64,000 nucleotides of DNA from Mauremys mutica (GCF_020497125.1 NC_059075.1:109345222-109409221); one strand, 5' to 3'. Shown: positions 32,615 through 44,465, counted from the first letter of the stretch. Notes: generated from the sequence alone by a model not told the origin. Made by a program: numbers and translations.

Positions 32615-32890
32615 GGCTACATCTACCCTATGGAGACTGTATCTGCATAGCTATGCCAGCATAGTCCCTTCAAGCAGATGCAGCCTACATCAGTGGAAGG
32701 AGTCTTTCTGTTGGTGTAGGAACATTACCTCCTGAAATATAACTAGCTACTTTGATGGAAGCACTCTTCCATTGACATGGCTAGGTCTACACTGGGGTTG
32801 TGTCAGCGTGACTATACTGGTAAGGGCCGTGGCTTTTTCACACCCCTGACCAGAGCTATGCGGATATAACTTTCAAGAGTAGGTCAAGCC
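32615..32890. mobile_element. Non-autonomous PIF/Harbinger element, 276 bp
   Basis: The left end GGCTACATCTACCCTATG and the right end (reverse-complement GGCTTGACCTACTC) are weak inverted termini. TAA on both sides (32612-32614; 32891-32893) gives the 3-bp target duplication. An internal 'ggctaggtctacactgggg' repeats the terminal motif. Confidence 0.6.
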
Positions 32891-32992
32891 TAAGAAAAGT
32901 TAGTCTCCTAGGAAGAGGCTCTTACATTCCATGCAAAACTACAGGATAGGGAACATTCACCCAGTCCAGAGTTCTATGAGCTGGTTCCCTAT

Positions 32993-33067
32993 TGCTTTAG
33001 AATATATATATATATATATATTCTAAAGCATTACTATAAGCCTTTAAGCATTACTATAAGCCTTTAA
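32993..33067. repeat. Perfect palindrome with (TA)9 core and 20-bp tandem pair
   Basis: TGCTTTAGAA at 32993-33002, nine TA units and TTCTAAAGCA at 33021-33030 form a perfect 38-bp palindrome. It overlaps two head-to-tail copies of a 20-mer, 'gcattactataagcctttaa' (33028-33047 and 33048-33067). Confidence 0.9.
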
Positions 33068-33370
33068 GATCACATGGCTTATTGTGTGTTCCAAATATTT
33101 CCCCAGGGCCCTAAGAAAAAGCAATGATAACATCTCTAGAGCTGAACAAATGTAGATGCGGGAAAAACTTATCCTAAATGAGTACCAGGAACAAACTGGT
33201 GGGGGAAGGAGGACTGTTTTCACTCCAACAGGATAAGTGCTGAGAAGGTCCCCTATATGTGCAGATCTTTCCCTTACCCCAGGAAGCATAGTTCCAATGG
33301 AGCCGCACAGCTAGGAGGCTGGAAGTGGGGTAGGGAGCTCAGAGCTGGTGTGGAGGCACAAGGTCAATAG

Positions 33371-33586
33371 CAGTGGCTCTCAAACTGGGTGACCCCTTTC
33401 ACACAGCAAGCCTCTGAGTGCGACCCCGCCCCCCTTATAAATTAAAAACACCTTTAAACATATTTAACACCATTATAAATGCTGGAGGAAAAGCGGGGTT
33501 TGGGGTGGAAATTGACAGCTTGCGACCCCCCATGTAATAACCTTATGACCCTCTGAGGGGTCCTGACTCCATTTTGAAAACCCCTG
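33371..33586. mobile_element. Non-autonomous hAT element, 216 bp
   Basis: CAGTGGCTCTCAAACTGGG at the left and TTTTGAAAACCCCTG at the right are hAT-type ends. The flanking 8-mers GTCAATAG (33363-33370) and GTCTATAG (33587-33594) differ at one position. The interior has decayed 'gcgaccccgccccc' and 'gcgacccccca' arms. Confidence 0.8.
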
Positions 33587-33594
33587 GTCTATAG

Positions 33595-34863
33595 GTTCTG
33601 GGAACCCAACAGCCAACCCTTTCTGCAAGGGAGCAAAATCTGTCAGATACTTCTCCCCAACCTTCCCAAAGAAATGATCTAAGGTGGAGCTTCTCTTTCT
33701 CTATCAGACCCCCTTCATCTGGGGGCTTTTCCACAGGAGCAGCATTTGAAAAGCAGCTGCTTAACAGTTGTAACCGAGTTTAACTCAGCTGTACAGAGGA
33801 TTAGTGGCAGGTGAGCCCAGACCTGACAGGTTCCAGGCCAGTCCCTTAACCAAAATGCCTTCCTTCCTTCCTACAAGTCATATCAACACCTTACATAACA
33901 GGAGCTGAAATGTGTGTGGGAGAGAGAAGAAAAACAAATAGTCCTATCAAGTTGTTTAGTTCTTTCAACCCCTGTAGGATCAAATCTTAGCTCTCCCAAA
34001 GGGAGCCTCTCTTGCTTGACTGTACCCCAAACGGCAATCATCACTCAGAATCCCAAACTGCTCTCCCCACCCACCCCCCAGTCATGTGGCTATTGGCAAT
34101 GATGTACAAAGCAGGAAGACAACAGCCCAGTTCTCAGGAGCCAGGTTAATGCTTCGGGGCTGAGGGTAGCAGAAACTGGTTTTGACAAGTTAGCCATGCA
34201 AATATGACACGCAAGTCATTGAGCAAGTATCTATATGCAACTCTACAGAGACACTTACACAGAGACTGATACGGTCTGACACCTTTCATACCCATAGTTA
34301 AACCAGTCTCATTTCAGTAACACTTCAAAACAAAACAAAAATACTGTTATCTACTCTGCTTACATTTTACAACAGCAAAATAGCAGGTAAAGCTATGGAT
34401 TCCACTAAATTATAAATCCACTATCGTTCCATTCAGATTGCAAAACCACACAGTATCAGGTACAACCTAGTTTTGTTGTGCCCTTTTGCTCTTCCAATGA
34501 GCATAGAAGATCTCCTGTTTTTAACTCTGCCAGACATCAGATGCAGGGAAAATGGTGTAGAATTTAAACTGGTTCACAATCTAAATATCTTGGTGAACAA
34601 CTTCAAGTGGGGACTGCAAGATGCATTAATAACAATACTGGCCAAGAGGAAGCAGACGAGCAAGAAAATTAGCTCAGCAACATGGGAGGTTTATTTTATT
34701 TCTATAATTAGACTGGTAAGGTTTGAATAAATTCTGTCTAATTACAACTTTCTATGGGACCTCACCTTTCAGTCTATGAATGTGTTTTTCAAGGGCCACA
34801 TTGGAGTTTTATGTCAATATACTGGAGCATGAAGTAGGTCTCTTTGGGAGGGATCTTTCCTTT
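33595..34863. other. No recognised feature
   Basis: Unique-looking sequence with short frames only. Confidence 0.4.
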
Positions 34864-35146
34864 GGGCATGTTTACACTACAGGTGCTACAGCAACACAGC
34901 TGCAGCTATGCTGATGTAGATTAGATACTTCCTATATCCATGGAAGGGTTTTTTTCTGTCAATGTAGTTAATCCACCACTCTGGGAAGTGGCAGCTAAGT
35001 TAATGGAAAAATTTTTCAGTCAACCTAACCACGCCTTCACTGGGGTTAGGTCAGCTTAACTATGGTGCCCAGATGTGTGGAATTTTTCACACACCCCCCC
35101 CAAGTGAAGTAGCTAGGTTGATCTAAATTTTAAGTATAATCAGGGC
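34864..35146. mobile_element. Non-autonomous Harbinger-like element
   Basis: GGGCATGTTTACACTAC at the left and ATAATCAGGGC at the right lie in the position and style of the Harbinger ends at 691 and 32615. TTT and TTA flank it in place of a perfect triplet duplication. The interior shares 'ggggttaggtcagcttaacta' and 'ggaatttttcacac' blocks with 32615-32890. Confidence 0.55.
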
Positions 35147-35149
35147 TTA

Positions 35150-36584
35150 GAGAATAGACTAGGACACCAGGCGCCGGACTTAGAAAAAATGGTTCAAATA
35201 CATCTATGAAGAGCAAAGGGCATCACTGCCACTTTTGTTTTCCACAAATGTGCATTTTGGGGAGGTGAAGTTGGTAAAGGACATAATTCATACCCCAAAT
35301 AGTTCAGCACTCCTCTCTCTCCCAGCTATGTTGTTATGCACAGAAATCATAGCCATACTCCACACAGCCGTTAAGCGGAGATGCACAGCACTTTAAAGCA
35401 GTTTAATGCAAGCACTCATTACGTTTCTGGTGGAAGTCCAGTGACACATCTCTGCAGGATGCCTCTAATTCCCTCCCCTTCACATTTCATTTTGAAAGCC
35501 ACTGTCACCGTCTCACTCTGTAATCGAGGGCAGATAATCTGCCACAGCAGGAAGTCTGGTAGGCTCCTCTTCTCTGCCTAGTTAGTGATGGACACTCAAT
35601 TGCATTTCACTGGAAATGGGAAAGAACTTGAACCTGTGACCTTCTGCTTTAGATGGCAATGTGCTGCTTACAACAATAATGCCAATATTTTCAACTGAGA
35701 GGTATCCCAGATGTTTTCCTTCCAGTGCAAGGGGACCACAGCCAGGGAAGGAAGGAAATTCTTGGGGATATATTATTTTTCATGTTTATTTTCACACTTT
35801 ATTTCCTTTCTAGTCTTTGCCATTGGGAAAAGAGAAATGTTCAACTTCTCAGGTATAAAAATACTATGGGAGAGGTAGGAATCATAATAAAATTGGGGAG
35901 GTTTTGAACCTGTTACAAAAGGCAAATCAGAAAGACAAAAATCCTTACTGGACCAAATGGACATCAAGAAAAAGTCTTTGTAATTACAGAAGTTTCTAAC
36001 TGAAGATGTCCTGGAGGGGCAGACAAAGCCATTGCACATGGTGAAACTCTGCCTAAATTCACTGTTTAACACAGTGAGATTTTGCAAAGACCAATTTTTT
36101 TATTGTTGACATAGGTAAGGAAGCACAAAATGGATCTTGGCTAAATGCCTACAACGTCGTATCTGTAAACAAGAAAAAGCTTCTGCATCACCATTAAAAT
36201 ATTTCTATTCAGCAGCTTACCTATCTGGCAGGGTAGGAACTGAGAGGAGAATGGGAGGAGGAGAGGACAAAGGGTAGAAAATTCGGTATTGAGGAGGGAA
36301 GAAAGAGGGATGTGGTCCAAAACAATGGCATTTTCAGTTATATTAACTTCTTTCTGCTTCAAGAATATTTATTTTAAAACTACTGAGGGGTATTAGAACA
36401 CTCCACTCAGATTTCTATTATATTCTCCATGTGTCATTGCACCTAATACAGAAGGTTTCAGCAATGTGTGAGTTTTCATTATCCCTTCCTATTGGATGCC
36501 TAGCTGTTTAAAGGATTTAGCAACTTTACCATTTTACAGTTATTTGCATCCAAAACATATTGCAAATCAATTCCAAGTATTTGA
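35150..36584. other. No recognised feature
   Basis: No paired termini or coding motif. Frames at 35773-36087 and elsewhere lack domains. Confidence 0.4.
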
Positions 36585-36905
36585 TGGGTGCAAGCAGCAG
36601 GGGGTTGGGGCAAAGGAGAGGAATTATTTAGTGAGGTTTGGGGTTATAACTCAGTTTAATGGGATGAAATTCAGCAAAAGAAAATTTAGACTGAATATCA
36701 AGAACTATTTCCTACAAGCAAGGTCTATTAGACTGAACAACAATCTCCCAAGGGAAGTGGTGGAATCCCTGTTGCTCAAGCATTTAAAGTTGGACCACAT
36801 AAAGTTCTGGAGACTGCACTTTAGGGAACAATCCTGCTTTAGCTTCTGGGGAAGGGGCAAGATGACCTAACAGAGTTTTTCATCTTCCAATTCTAGCATT
36901 CTATA
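36585..36905 (+). pseudogene. CR1 LINE ORF2 C-terminus and 3' UTR
   Basis: Within 36496-36867 the frame carries KFRLNIKNYFLQARSIRLNN followed by NLPREVVESLLLKH, matching the C-terminal end of CR1 ORF2. The DNA order 'ctcccaagggaagtggtggaatccc' leads into the 3' UTR and ends in an 'attctataatgat' tail, the usual CR1 end. 5'-truncated. Confidence 0.75.
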
Positions 36906-38740
36906 ATGATCCCCCAAGTTCAACTGGAATGGAAGAGAACCTCCTATAACACATTATATCATACCTCATACATTGAAGAGTGATGTAACCAAGCCACCAT
37001 GAAATATATAAGGATCATACCCATCTCTTGCTGAAGCCAATAGCAAAACTGTCATTGATATAAATTAGAACAGAAACAGAGCCTAACTCAGCTGCCAAAA
37101 ATACAAAGGGTTCTGAACCACTCTTATTCTGCTAAGCCCATTTTATTTTATACTGTTTCCTTACACCCCTCATTCAGGAAGGCATCACATTTCAGGACAA
37201 CATACTCTTAAGTCCCACTGAAGTCACTATATTCCTCAACAGACAGCACTCGCCTTATTGCCTAAAAGGCATTAATCCATACCGGAACTCTGAAATGAAT
37301 CCAGCATCTGACAAAAGAACCGGGGCCATCATTCCTGAAGGGACACAGTCGAGTGGGGATAGGGAACAGAAGTGGGTATTAAAATAGAACACTAAATCCT
37401 AGCAACCGTTTAAAGGGATTTTAAAAAGAGAGAGAGAGAAACCGTCACGTATTTTCTCTTTGACCATTATAAAACATGAGATTATTTTCCATTATATAAC
37501 AGCCATTCTGTATGATAGCTGTGCAGCCACAGAACTGGGGGAGTGGGGCTAGAGAAGGAGTCCTTCAAGGGCTCTGTTCACCTGGTTTGTGTGACCTTTT
37601 CTCTCATTTTGTTTCATGTGGCTCCTCTGAGGTCGCAAACCAACTCAAAAGCTCAAGGTGAAAGAGACATGAGCTTCCGACTTTTACTTGGTTTGGGGGT
37701 CAAAGACACATGAAACTGTAGACAGTTGCATACATTACAATACCCCTGGTTTGGTTATCTGTCTTTCCCAGGGTTTAACCTTAATACTCCCTGAGGGTAA
37801 GCACAGACGCCTGGGACATGAACAGAAGTAAGGGGCCTTTGCTTGTGTGACACCACTGCAGTATGTTAGCCAGCATTTACTTACCTCTGGGTACTAAAGT
37901 ACAGAGCTTCAACAAATGGTAAGAAATATGTAAACTTGCCAAGCTTTTTTTTTTTTTTCCTTTTTCTCCAGCAAATAGCTCAGAGAACCTCAAACTGTTT
38001 GATGTTTTAGTATTGCAATATATCCTCTGGCATGAGCTGAATTTAGGGAACTGGCTACGGTTCCATTCAATACCCAAGGTAACTAAGCTTAAGTAACTCC
38101 ATGCTGTAATGATGGCACAGTTGATAGCATTAGTATATGGCCAGAGGTGAGTTTCTCAGATTGCTGATCCAGGGATAAAAGCAGGCCTGTAGTCAGCTAC
38201 CGGAAAGGCTCACAGGGCCTGCAGTACATCACAGTACACTCAGAATTGTGTATGGTCAGGTTACACAACACAGTCAGTGCTATAAGAACCAACTGCCCTT
38301 TGCTACATGTCTGCTCACACATTCCACTAGTCCTCAGTCCTTGCCTTTTTTTTGTTTAGCTGAAGACACCTGGATTTTCAGTGTCTTGCAGCTCCTGTAG
38401 TCATTTACACCCCCTTTGCACCGGTGTAGGTGACAACACAGGGTGTGAGGCAATGAAGAATCATCCCACTAATGTCGAAGCTTACATTGGTATCCACTTT
38501 GCCTAAGGTCATACCCACTTCAACAATTTGGTTGTTCTCAGATTCCCATGTGCTTCAGCCCTCCTGTTGTTCACATAGTAGCCTATTCTAGTAGTTGTCA
38601 ACCTTCCCCTTACATAATCCTCCTTCTTTCTATCTGAAGCCCCAGTCTAATTTAGCAATAAGGGAAAAGGCAGGGTAGTTGTGATTCCCTGGTACCTGTT
38701 TGCGAACCCCAGGCTAAGAACCCATGACTTAGTCTAGCTC
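36906..38740. other. No recognised feature
   Basis: 1.8 kb without transposon termini or coding motif. A T-run of about 14 lies near 37950-37960. Confidence 0.4.
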
Positions 38741-38960
38741 CGTGGTTCTCAACCTGTTTATCATTGTGGGCCGCAGGTTGAGAACCACAGGGCCCCCCTC
38801 CCAACCTCCCCCCCCACAGTCCCCTACGCCCAGCACCCCCAACCAGAGCAGAGCCCTGAACTCCATAGCCAGAGTGCTGTGACATTTTTGGCAACAGCAC
38901 GAGAGTCACAGGCGGTTATGTAACTTAGCCTCATGATGAAAGTGCACAGTGAAATAAAAA
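38741..38960. mobile_element. hAT-type remnant with collapsed interior
   Basis: CGTGGTTCTCAACCTG near 38742 and CAGGTTGAGAACCACAG near 38776 are the two inverted hAT-type ends, brought within about 50 bp of each other. A C-rich stretch and 'ttttggcaacagcacgagag' follow. No 8-bp duplication is visible, so the outer edges are uncertain. Confidence 0.45.
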
Positions 38961-40050
38961 TGACCATGACCATGTTCTGACATAGTGGCAAATTCAAGTG
39001 TTTTTTTTTTTATTAACCCCGTCACAGCAGGCTGGCTAGCCACAACATAGAGAATTGCCACCTTGCATTAAGAACTCTTATCTTAGCATTAGAACTGTTA
39101 CTATAATCCTGCCTTCAGTAACAGCACATGATACACTTACAGCAGTGATTGGCTTTTCAGCCTCTGGGGATCTCATAATTTCAGGGCGGGAAAACCCAAC
39201 ATTATCAACACTTCCTTCTGGCCTAATCCTCAATTAAACTAGGCATTTTCTTTCCTCCTTTTCTCTCTGTCTGTGTCAGGAATAAAAAAGACGCTTTGGC
39301 CAAAACTTAATCATTTTCTTTTAATTACTGGTGTAAAACTTCACAAACTACCATAAGTGTACTCTCTCTCTCTCATTCTGTATATTTTTTTTAGTGTTTG
39401 CTTCTTATTTGATTGGCAGCCAAGATGATGATGTGCTGCCAGTTTCTGTTGTTTAAGTACAGTAGTTGCCTCAACTAATTGAGTCCTGCTGATCAGGGTT
39501 GGATAGTAAAATCCTTTACTGCCCCTCTGTAGGATGGGCTGAAGCTCAGTTAAGACATTAGGGTTTTTTCCATAATGTTATTTTTTTATTACACGTTTTC
39601 AACCCACAAAACACATTTAGCAATAAAACACTCATGAGATACAAACTGTATTTTAGAAAGAAATTGCCTTCTGCTACTGCCATTCCGTGACATTATTAAC
39701 ATGGAAAAATATGAAAACTCTAAATTACTTTTTACTATTTACTAACTGTTATTTGATTCTTTATCACATTTCACTCAACTTGGACAACGAAAATAGAGCA
39801 GCAAGCATCATATTGATTTTATACTAAATTTTATTCACTAGGCTGGACTTCCGATCTTGCAGGGAAATATTTAAATTTAATGCTCTCTACTCTATGCCCC
39901 CAAAATTATTTTCACTGACATTCACAAATAAAAATCATGTAATCATGGTAAATCATAGCGGAATTCATAACATTCTTATTTTAAAATATCAACGTTTTTG
40001 GTCCAGTCTTACATTTCTTATTCATGTGAACGATGGTCTTCCAGTTATAG
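38961..40050. other. No recognised feature
   Basis: AT-rich, with short T-runs near 39001 and 39390. No coding motif. Confidence 0.4.
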
Positions 40051-40334
40051 CTGCAGAATGGGACTCAGAAAATCTAGGATCAACTTCCAGCTTGCCCTAG
40101 ACTTCCTGTGTGATCTTGGGCAAGTCACTTAATCTCTCTCTGTGCCTCAGTTTTCCATCTGTAAAATTCAGATAATACTGATTTTTCATGCCCATCCTTT
40201 GTTTGTCTTGACTACTTTAAATGTAAGCTCCTTGGGGCAAGGACTGTCTCAATATATATTTGTACACTACCTAGCACAATGGCGTCCCTTCCCAATCTCA
40301 TTTGAGACCTACAGGCACTAGAAATAATAAACAA
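40051..40334 (+). repeat. Nearly full-length MIR-type SINE
   Basis: The order 'gtgtgatcttgggcaagtcactt', 'ctgtgcctcagttttccatctgtaaa', 'gtaagctccttggggcaagg' and 'actacctagcacaatgg' covers CORE and 3' half, ending in 'aaataataaacaa'. The best-preserved copy in the window and the reference for the partial ones. Confidence 0.85.
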
Positions 40335-40853
40335 TACTCTCATGAATGAGAACAGAGCCAAAAGCATGAGTAAGGGTTATCGGGACTGGCCCGTTTCACA
40401 CTGAACTACCAGTGCCCTCTAAAATATGTACATGAACAATTCTTCCCAAAGTATAGTCTATAGAACATTTAAAGGCAATTTATAATTTCCAGAAATGTGC
40501 CATCTATCACAATTTTTATAAAATCCTAAACAAAGGAAATCAACGTACAAGTTATTTAAACATGGGCACATTGCACTAGTGGCAGCGGTTGATGATGGCA
40601 CTCACTCCCAGTTGCCTGTCTGAGCCATTTCACTGCCTGGCTACACGACTCCATATTTCAGGATTTTAACAGTATACAAGATGCTCTCTCAATGATTTTT
40701 GACTGGATCCTCTATTGTGCAGTTTCAAAACTCTTTTTAATTGTTACATTTTGAAGGAGGGGAAAGTGTATTTGTGAAACTAACCAGATGAAAAATAAGG
40801 CTTGCACTTATATATATATATATATATAAACACACATAAAAAGAGATTGCGAA
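40335..40853. other. No gene; (TA)n tract
   Basis: A (TA)10 run lies at 40809-40828, just upstream of the hAT fold-back element. Confidence 0.5.
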
Positions 40854-40872
40854 TGGGTGCATCTATCTATGG

Positions 40873-41232
40873 CAGGGGTCAGCAACCTCTGGCATGCGGC
40901 TCACCAGGGTAAGCACCCTGGCGGGCCGGACCAGTTTGTTTACCTGCCGCCTCCACAGGTTCGGCCAATCATGGCTCCCACTGGCCGCAGTTCGCCGCTC
41001 TGGGCCAATGGGGGTGGCGGGAAGCCACAGCCAGCATATCCCTCGGCCCGCGCCACTTCCCGCAGCCCCCATTGGCCCGGTGAGGTGAACCGTGGCCATT
41101 GGGAGCCGCGATCGTCCGAACCTGCGGACGCGGCAGGTAAACAAACTGGTCCGGCCCACTAGGGTGCTTACCCTGGCGAGCCGTGTGCCAGAGGTTGCTG
41201 ACCCCTGTCATAGATAGATGCACCCACTCCTG
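40873..41232. mobile_element. Long fold-back hAT element with inverted host flank
   Basis: The core 40873-41207 starts CAGGGGTCAGCAACCTCTGG and ends CCAGAGGTTGCTGACCCCTG. Its two arms pair along most of their length (GC-rich, with CCAAT-like 'ggccaatggggg' in each arm). The right end is followed by 25 bases (41208-41232). Of these, 41208-41226 are the reverse complement of the left host flank 40854-40872 (18 of 19). The 8-mer ATCTATGG lies directly left of the core (40865-40872) and again at 41233-41240 after the extra 25 bases, so it probably marks the target duplication. Confidence 0.8.
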
Positions 41233-41484
41233 ATCTATGGTATATCTAGTAAGCTACATGAAGTGTGTGAGGGAGAAAGATTAAATTCAATGACTATGTA
41301 AATGCGACACTGAGATTTTAATACAGTTAACACCAAGACAGTCAGAGTTAGAGACTCACACAGCAGCTTTCACTCCTTCCCTCCCCAAATCTCTCTGACA
41401 CATGTACGGGATTTTTTATTAATAATCTCAGGGTTTTTTATTAAATAATCTGATAACACTGGGCAATGTGACATTAGTCAGCAA

Positions 41485-41633
41485 TTTGGCTCTGATTCAG
41501 CAAAGGCATGTGCTTAATTTACAGCAAGTGAGTAATCCCGCCCTGATTCAGCAAAGTCCTTAAACATTAATAAATTTCCATTGACTTCAATGGGAGTTAA
41601 GTATATGCTTAGATGCTTTGCAGAATCGGGGCC
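41485..41633. repeat. Fold-back MITE (GATTCAGCAAAG type)
   Basis: 'ggctctgattcagcaaaggcatgtgctta' on the left pairs with 'gtatatgcttagatgctttgcagaatcggggcc' on the right. A second 'ctgattcagcaaagtcctta' lies inside, with 'attgacttcaatggga'. Confidence 0.65.
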
Positions 41634-41766
41634 TATAAGAGGCACTGCACTTATTGGCATTGCTCTTCAAGGAAAGCTTTGTAAATAGGTTTAAATGGGG
41701 CTTGGTGATTTATGTTTTAATTTCACCTTCTTCTTCGATTTGTATAACCTTAGATGTTTACAATGT

Positions 41767-42147
41767 TGTATGCAGTTTGTTGTAGCCGTGTTGGTCCCAT
41801 GATATTAGAGAGACGAGTTGGGTGAGAGAATATCTTTTATTGGACCAACTTCTGTTGGTGAGAGAAACAAGCTTTTGAGCTATACACAGCTCTTCTTCAG
41901 GCCTAGGGAAAGTATTCAGAGTGTCACATCTAAATACAAGATCAAACAGATAGTCTAGTATAAGAAGTTAGCACATATTCTAAAGGACTTCACCGAATAG
42001 TCCCTTAGTTTCACATAAGTAGTTAGCACATATTCTAATACCTTTCCTAGACCTGAAGAAGAGCTCTGTGTAACTCGAGAGTTTGTCTCTCTCACCAACA
42101 GAAGTTGGTCCAATAAAAGATATCACCTCACCCACCTTGTCTCTCTC
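41767..42147. mobile_element. Penelope-like element unit C: tail-only inverted pair
   Basis: A 381-bp insertion bounded by TGTTTACAATGT (41755-41766) and TGTTTACAGTGT (42148-42159), 11 of 12 matching. The left part (41775-41990) is a minus-strand copy of a PLE 3' tail; the right part (about 42035-42147) is a plus-strand copy. Both hold the 'ccaacttctgttggtgagag' / 'caccaacagaagttggtcca' and 'gaagaagagct' segments. No coding sequence. The inner 'gttagcacatattctaa' segment matches the 3' region of the PLE at 58700-60225, so this is that second family. Confidence 0.82.
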
Positions 42148-42223
42148 TGTTTACAGTGTAGCATATTATATTACTCCATATACGTTAGGCAAATGAAAAA
42201 TGTTGTTGTAAAATAAAAGTTAA

Positions 42224-42431
42224 GGCCTGGTCTATGCTTAAGTTTTTTCCCCCCTCACCCTTGACCAAACAGGTCTGACAGCAAGAGCCCTGGTGTAGAC
42301 GCAGGTATAACAAGAAAAAAGTCAATTTGCTGGTATAACTTATTGCATTTGGAGAAATCAGGATAAATAAGCTGTATCTCCACTAGGAGAATTTGCCTGC
42401 ATAGCAACAGCTATGCTAGTGTAGGCAAGGC
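42224..42431. mobile_element. Non-autonomous Harbinger-like element, 208 bp
   Basis: GGCCTGGTCTATGCTTA at the left and CTAGTGTAGGCAAGGC at the right are inverted ends of the same type as at 691-2534. TAA (42221-42223) and TGA (42432-42434) flank it as an imperfect triplet. Confidence 0.65.
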
Positions 42432-42624
42432 TGAAGAAGCAAAGTTGAAGCTGCTGTGAGAACTTTAAATCTGAATTTCAATCCTTTTCTGCAATTAAAA
42501 TCTCATTCTTAATGTTGCACTAATATCGTTTTTAGCAATTATTATTTTTGTTTGTTTAAATCACCAACTCTAAAAAGAGAAAAAATACATTACTTATATC
42601 ACAGTAATTCTTAGAAGCCCATAT

Positions 42625-42802
42625 CATGTTAAGTGCTATGCAAGCATAATAAAAGACTGTCCACGCATTTATTTGAAGGACTGAGCCTCCAAAATAGCCA
42701 AGCAGACTATGTTGCATAGCATGTTAAGTGCTATGCAAGCATAATAAAAACTGAACACGCATTTATTTGAAGGACTGAGCCTCCAAAATAGCCAAGCAGA
42801 CT
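42625..42802. repeat. Tandem duplication, 95-bp period
   Basis: 42625-42708 and 42720-42802 are nearly identical copies starting 'catgttaagtgctatgcaag' and ending 'atagccaagcagact', separated by 11 bases. Copy 2 differs mainly by a small indel and substitution near 'aaaagactgtcc' / 'aaaactgaac'. Confidence 0.92.
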
Positions 42803-43540
42803 CTCCTTAAACTTTCCATAAATAAATAAAATATAGATAACACAATTTCATCTTTGTGCTGAGAATAAGCATGAAACACCACAACAAAAGGTATTTGTTT
42901 TGGAATGTTAAAAGGCCACTGAAATAGAGGTTTAGAATGAAAATGCCATCTTAAGCATAACTATCATGAAAACCACTCATGAGTAAGTGCATTCCGCTAT
43001 GAAATAAAAATGGCAAAGCCAGATGTAGACAAAGAAGAATTCTGAAAGGTAACCAAGACAATAAACATCAAATGAAGGATTATTCTTATTTGTGAAGAAT
43101 CCATTCCAGCAAGAAATTGAACCAAGGACCTAGGATTCCAAAAGCAGTAAAGCAACCTGCTGAACTGAAGGTAAATCTGCTTTCTCTGCCAATAGCCCTA
43201 TCTGAGACCTGTAAATAAAAGAGAGGGAACAAAAGATACATGTATACCAGAGACTTTTTTTTAAACCATCCATGCCTCTGCTATGGAACCAGAACATTAC
43301 AACACTACCTTTAAAACTGTACAAGTCACTCTTCCGGTGACAAGGTAAGGAAGGTTATTGTTGCTGGAGAAGGATCAGGAAACACTAAAGCGCTGTAAGT
43401 ATATAAACTGGCTGGATGAAAAAGAGTAAGATTTATTGGTCCGAAACTTTACCAGGTCGAAAACCTCCTCTTCCTCCTTCCCTGTAGTCAGTGAAAAATA
43501 TATGTGTAAAGATGCTAATTATCATGCTTTAATACACGCT
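42803..43540. other. No recognised feature
   Basis: AT-rich, no motif. Confidence 0.4.
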
Positions 43541-43600
43541 TAGGCTCCAATTCAGCAAAGCACTTAAGCACGTGCTTAAGTGTTTTGCTAAATCAGGTCC
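43541..43600. repeat. Short palindromic MITE with perfect 22-bp core
   Basis: CACTTAAGCACGTGCTTAAG and its last two bases (43561-43582) form a perfect palindrome centred on CACGTG. It is flanked by 'ttcagcaaag' and 'ttttgctaaatcagg' outer arms. Same family as 41485-41633. Confidence 0.75.
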
Positions 43601-43735
43601 ATAAAGTTACAGAAAGTAACCTTCTGAGCACTAGAGACTCTTTAAGGTGCAGCCCTGAGTAAGGGATGGTACCTAGGGGACCTCCACCCAAGGGCGCATC
43701 GGGGGCACTGTGTTAGTCCCTGGAGGATGGGTCCA

Positions 43736-44465
43736 TAAATCATAGAAATATAGAGCTGGAAGGGACCTTGAGATGTCATCTAATCCAGCCCCCTGTGCTG
43801 AGGAAGGGCCAAGTAAAACTAGATAATCCCTGATAGTTTTTTGCCCAACCTGCTTTTAAAAACCTCCAATGACTGGGATTCTACAACCTCCCATGGAAGC
43901 TTATTCCAGTGCTTAATTATCCTTATAGTCAGCAGGTTTTTCCTAACATCTACCCTAAATATCCCTTGATGCAGATTAAGCCCATTGCTTCTTGTCCTAC
44001 CCACAGTGGGCATGGAGAACAACTGATCACAGTCCTCTTTCTAACAATCCTTAACATATTTGAACACTATCAGGTCCCCATCCCCCGCATTCTTCTTTTC
44101 CCAAGATTAAACATACCCCATTTTTTTAACTTTTCCACATAGGTCAGCTTTTCTAAAAATTTTCTCATTTTTGTTGCTCTCCTCTGGACTCCAAAGTGTG
44201 GTGCCCAAAACTGGATACCGTACTCCAGCTAAGACCTCACAGTGTTAAGTAGAGCAGGATAATTACCTCCCATGTCTTACTTACGACATTCCTGTTAATA
44301 CACTCCAGAATGATATTTACCTTTTCACAGCTACATCACATTGATGGCTCATATTTAATTTGTGATCCACTAAAACCTCCAGATCTTTTACAGCAGTACT
44401 ACTGCCCAGACAGTTAGGCCCTGCTTTGTAGCTGTGCATTTGATATTTCCCTCCTAAGTGTAATA
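43736..44465 (-). mobile_element. CR1 LINE 3' part, antisense (first segment)
   Basis: Starts with the antisense CR1 tail 'aatcatagaaatatagagctggaagggacc' and 'gtcatctaatccagccccctg'. It continues through 'ccatggaagcttattccagtgctta', 'ggtttttcctaacatctaccct' and 'tggactccaaagtgtggtgcccaaaactgga'. These are the antisense 3' UTR and ORF2 C-terminus of CR1. The short frame at 43819-44022 on - has NKLPWEVVESQSLEVFKSRL, the ORF2 C-terminal block. Interrupted at 44465 by the Tigger-like element. Confidence 0.85.

Noticed and set aside
33028..33067. Two 20-mers as a possible CRISPR-like array
   Set aside because: Only two copies with no spacer between them, in vertebrate DNA next to a (TA)n palindrome; a simple tandem duplication.
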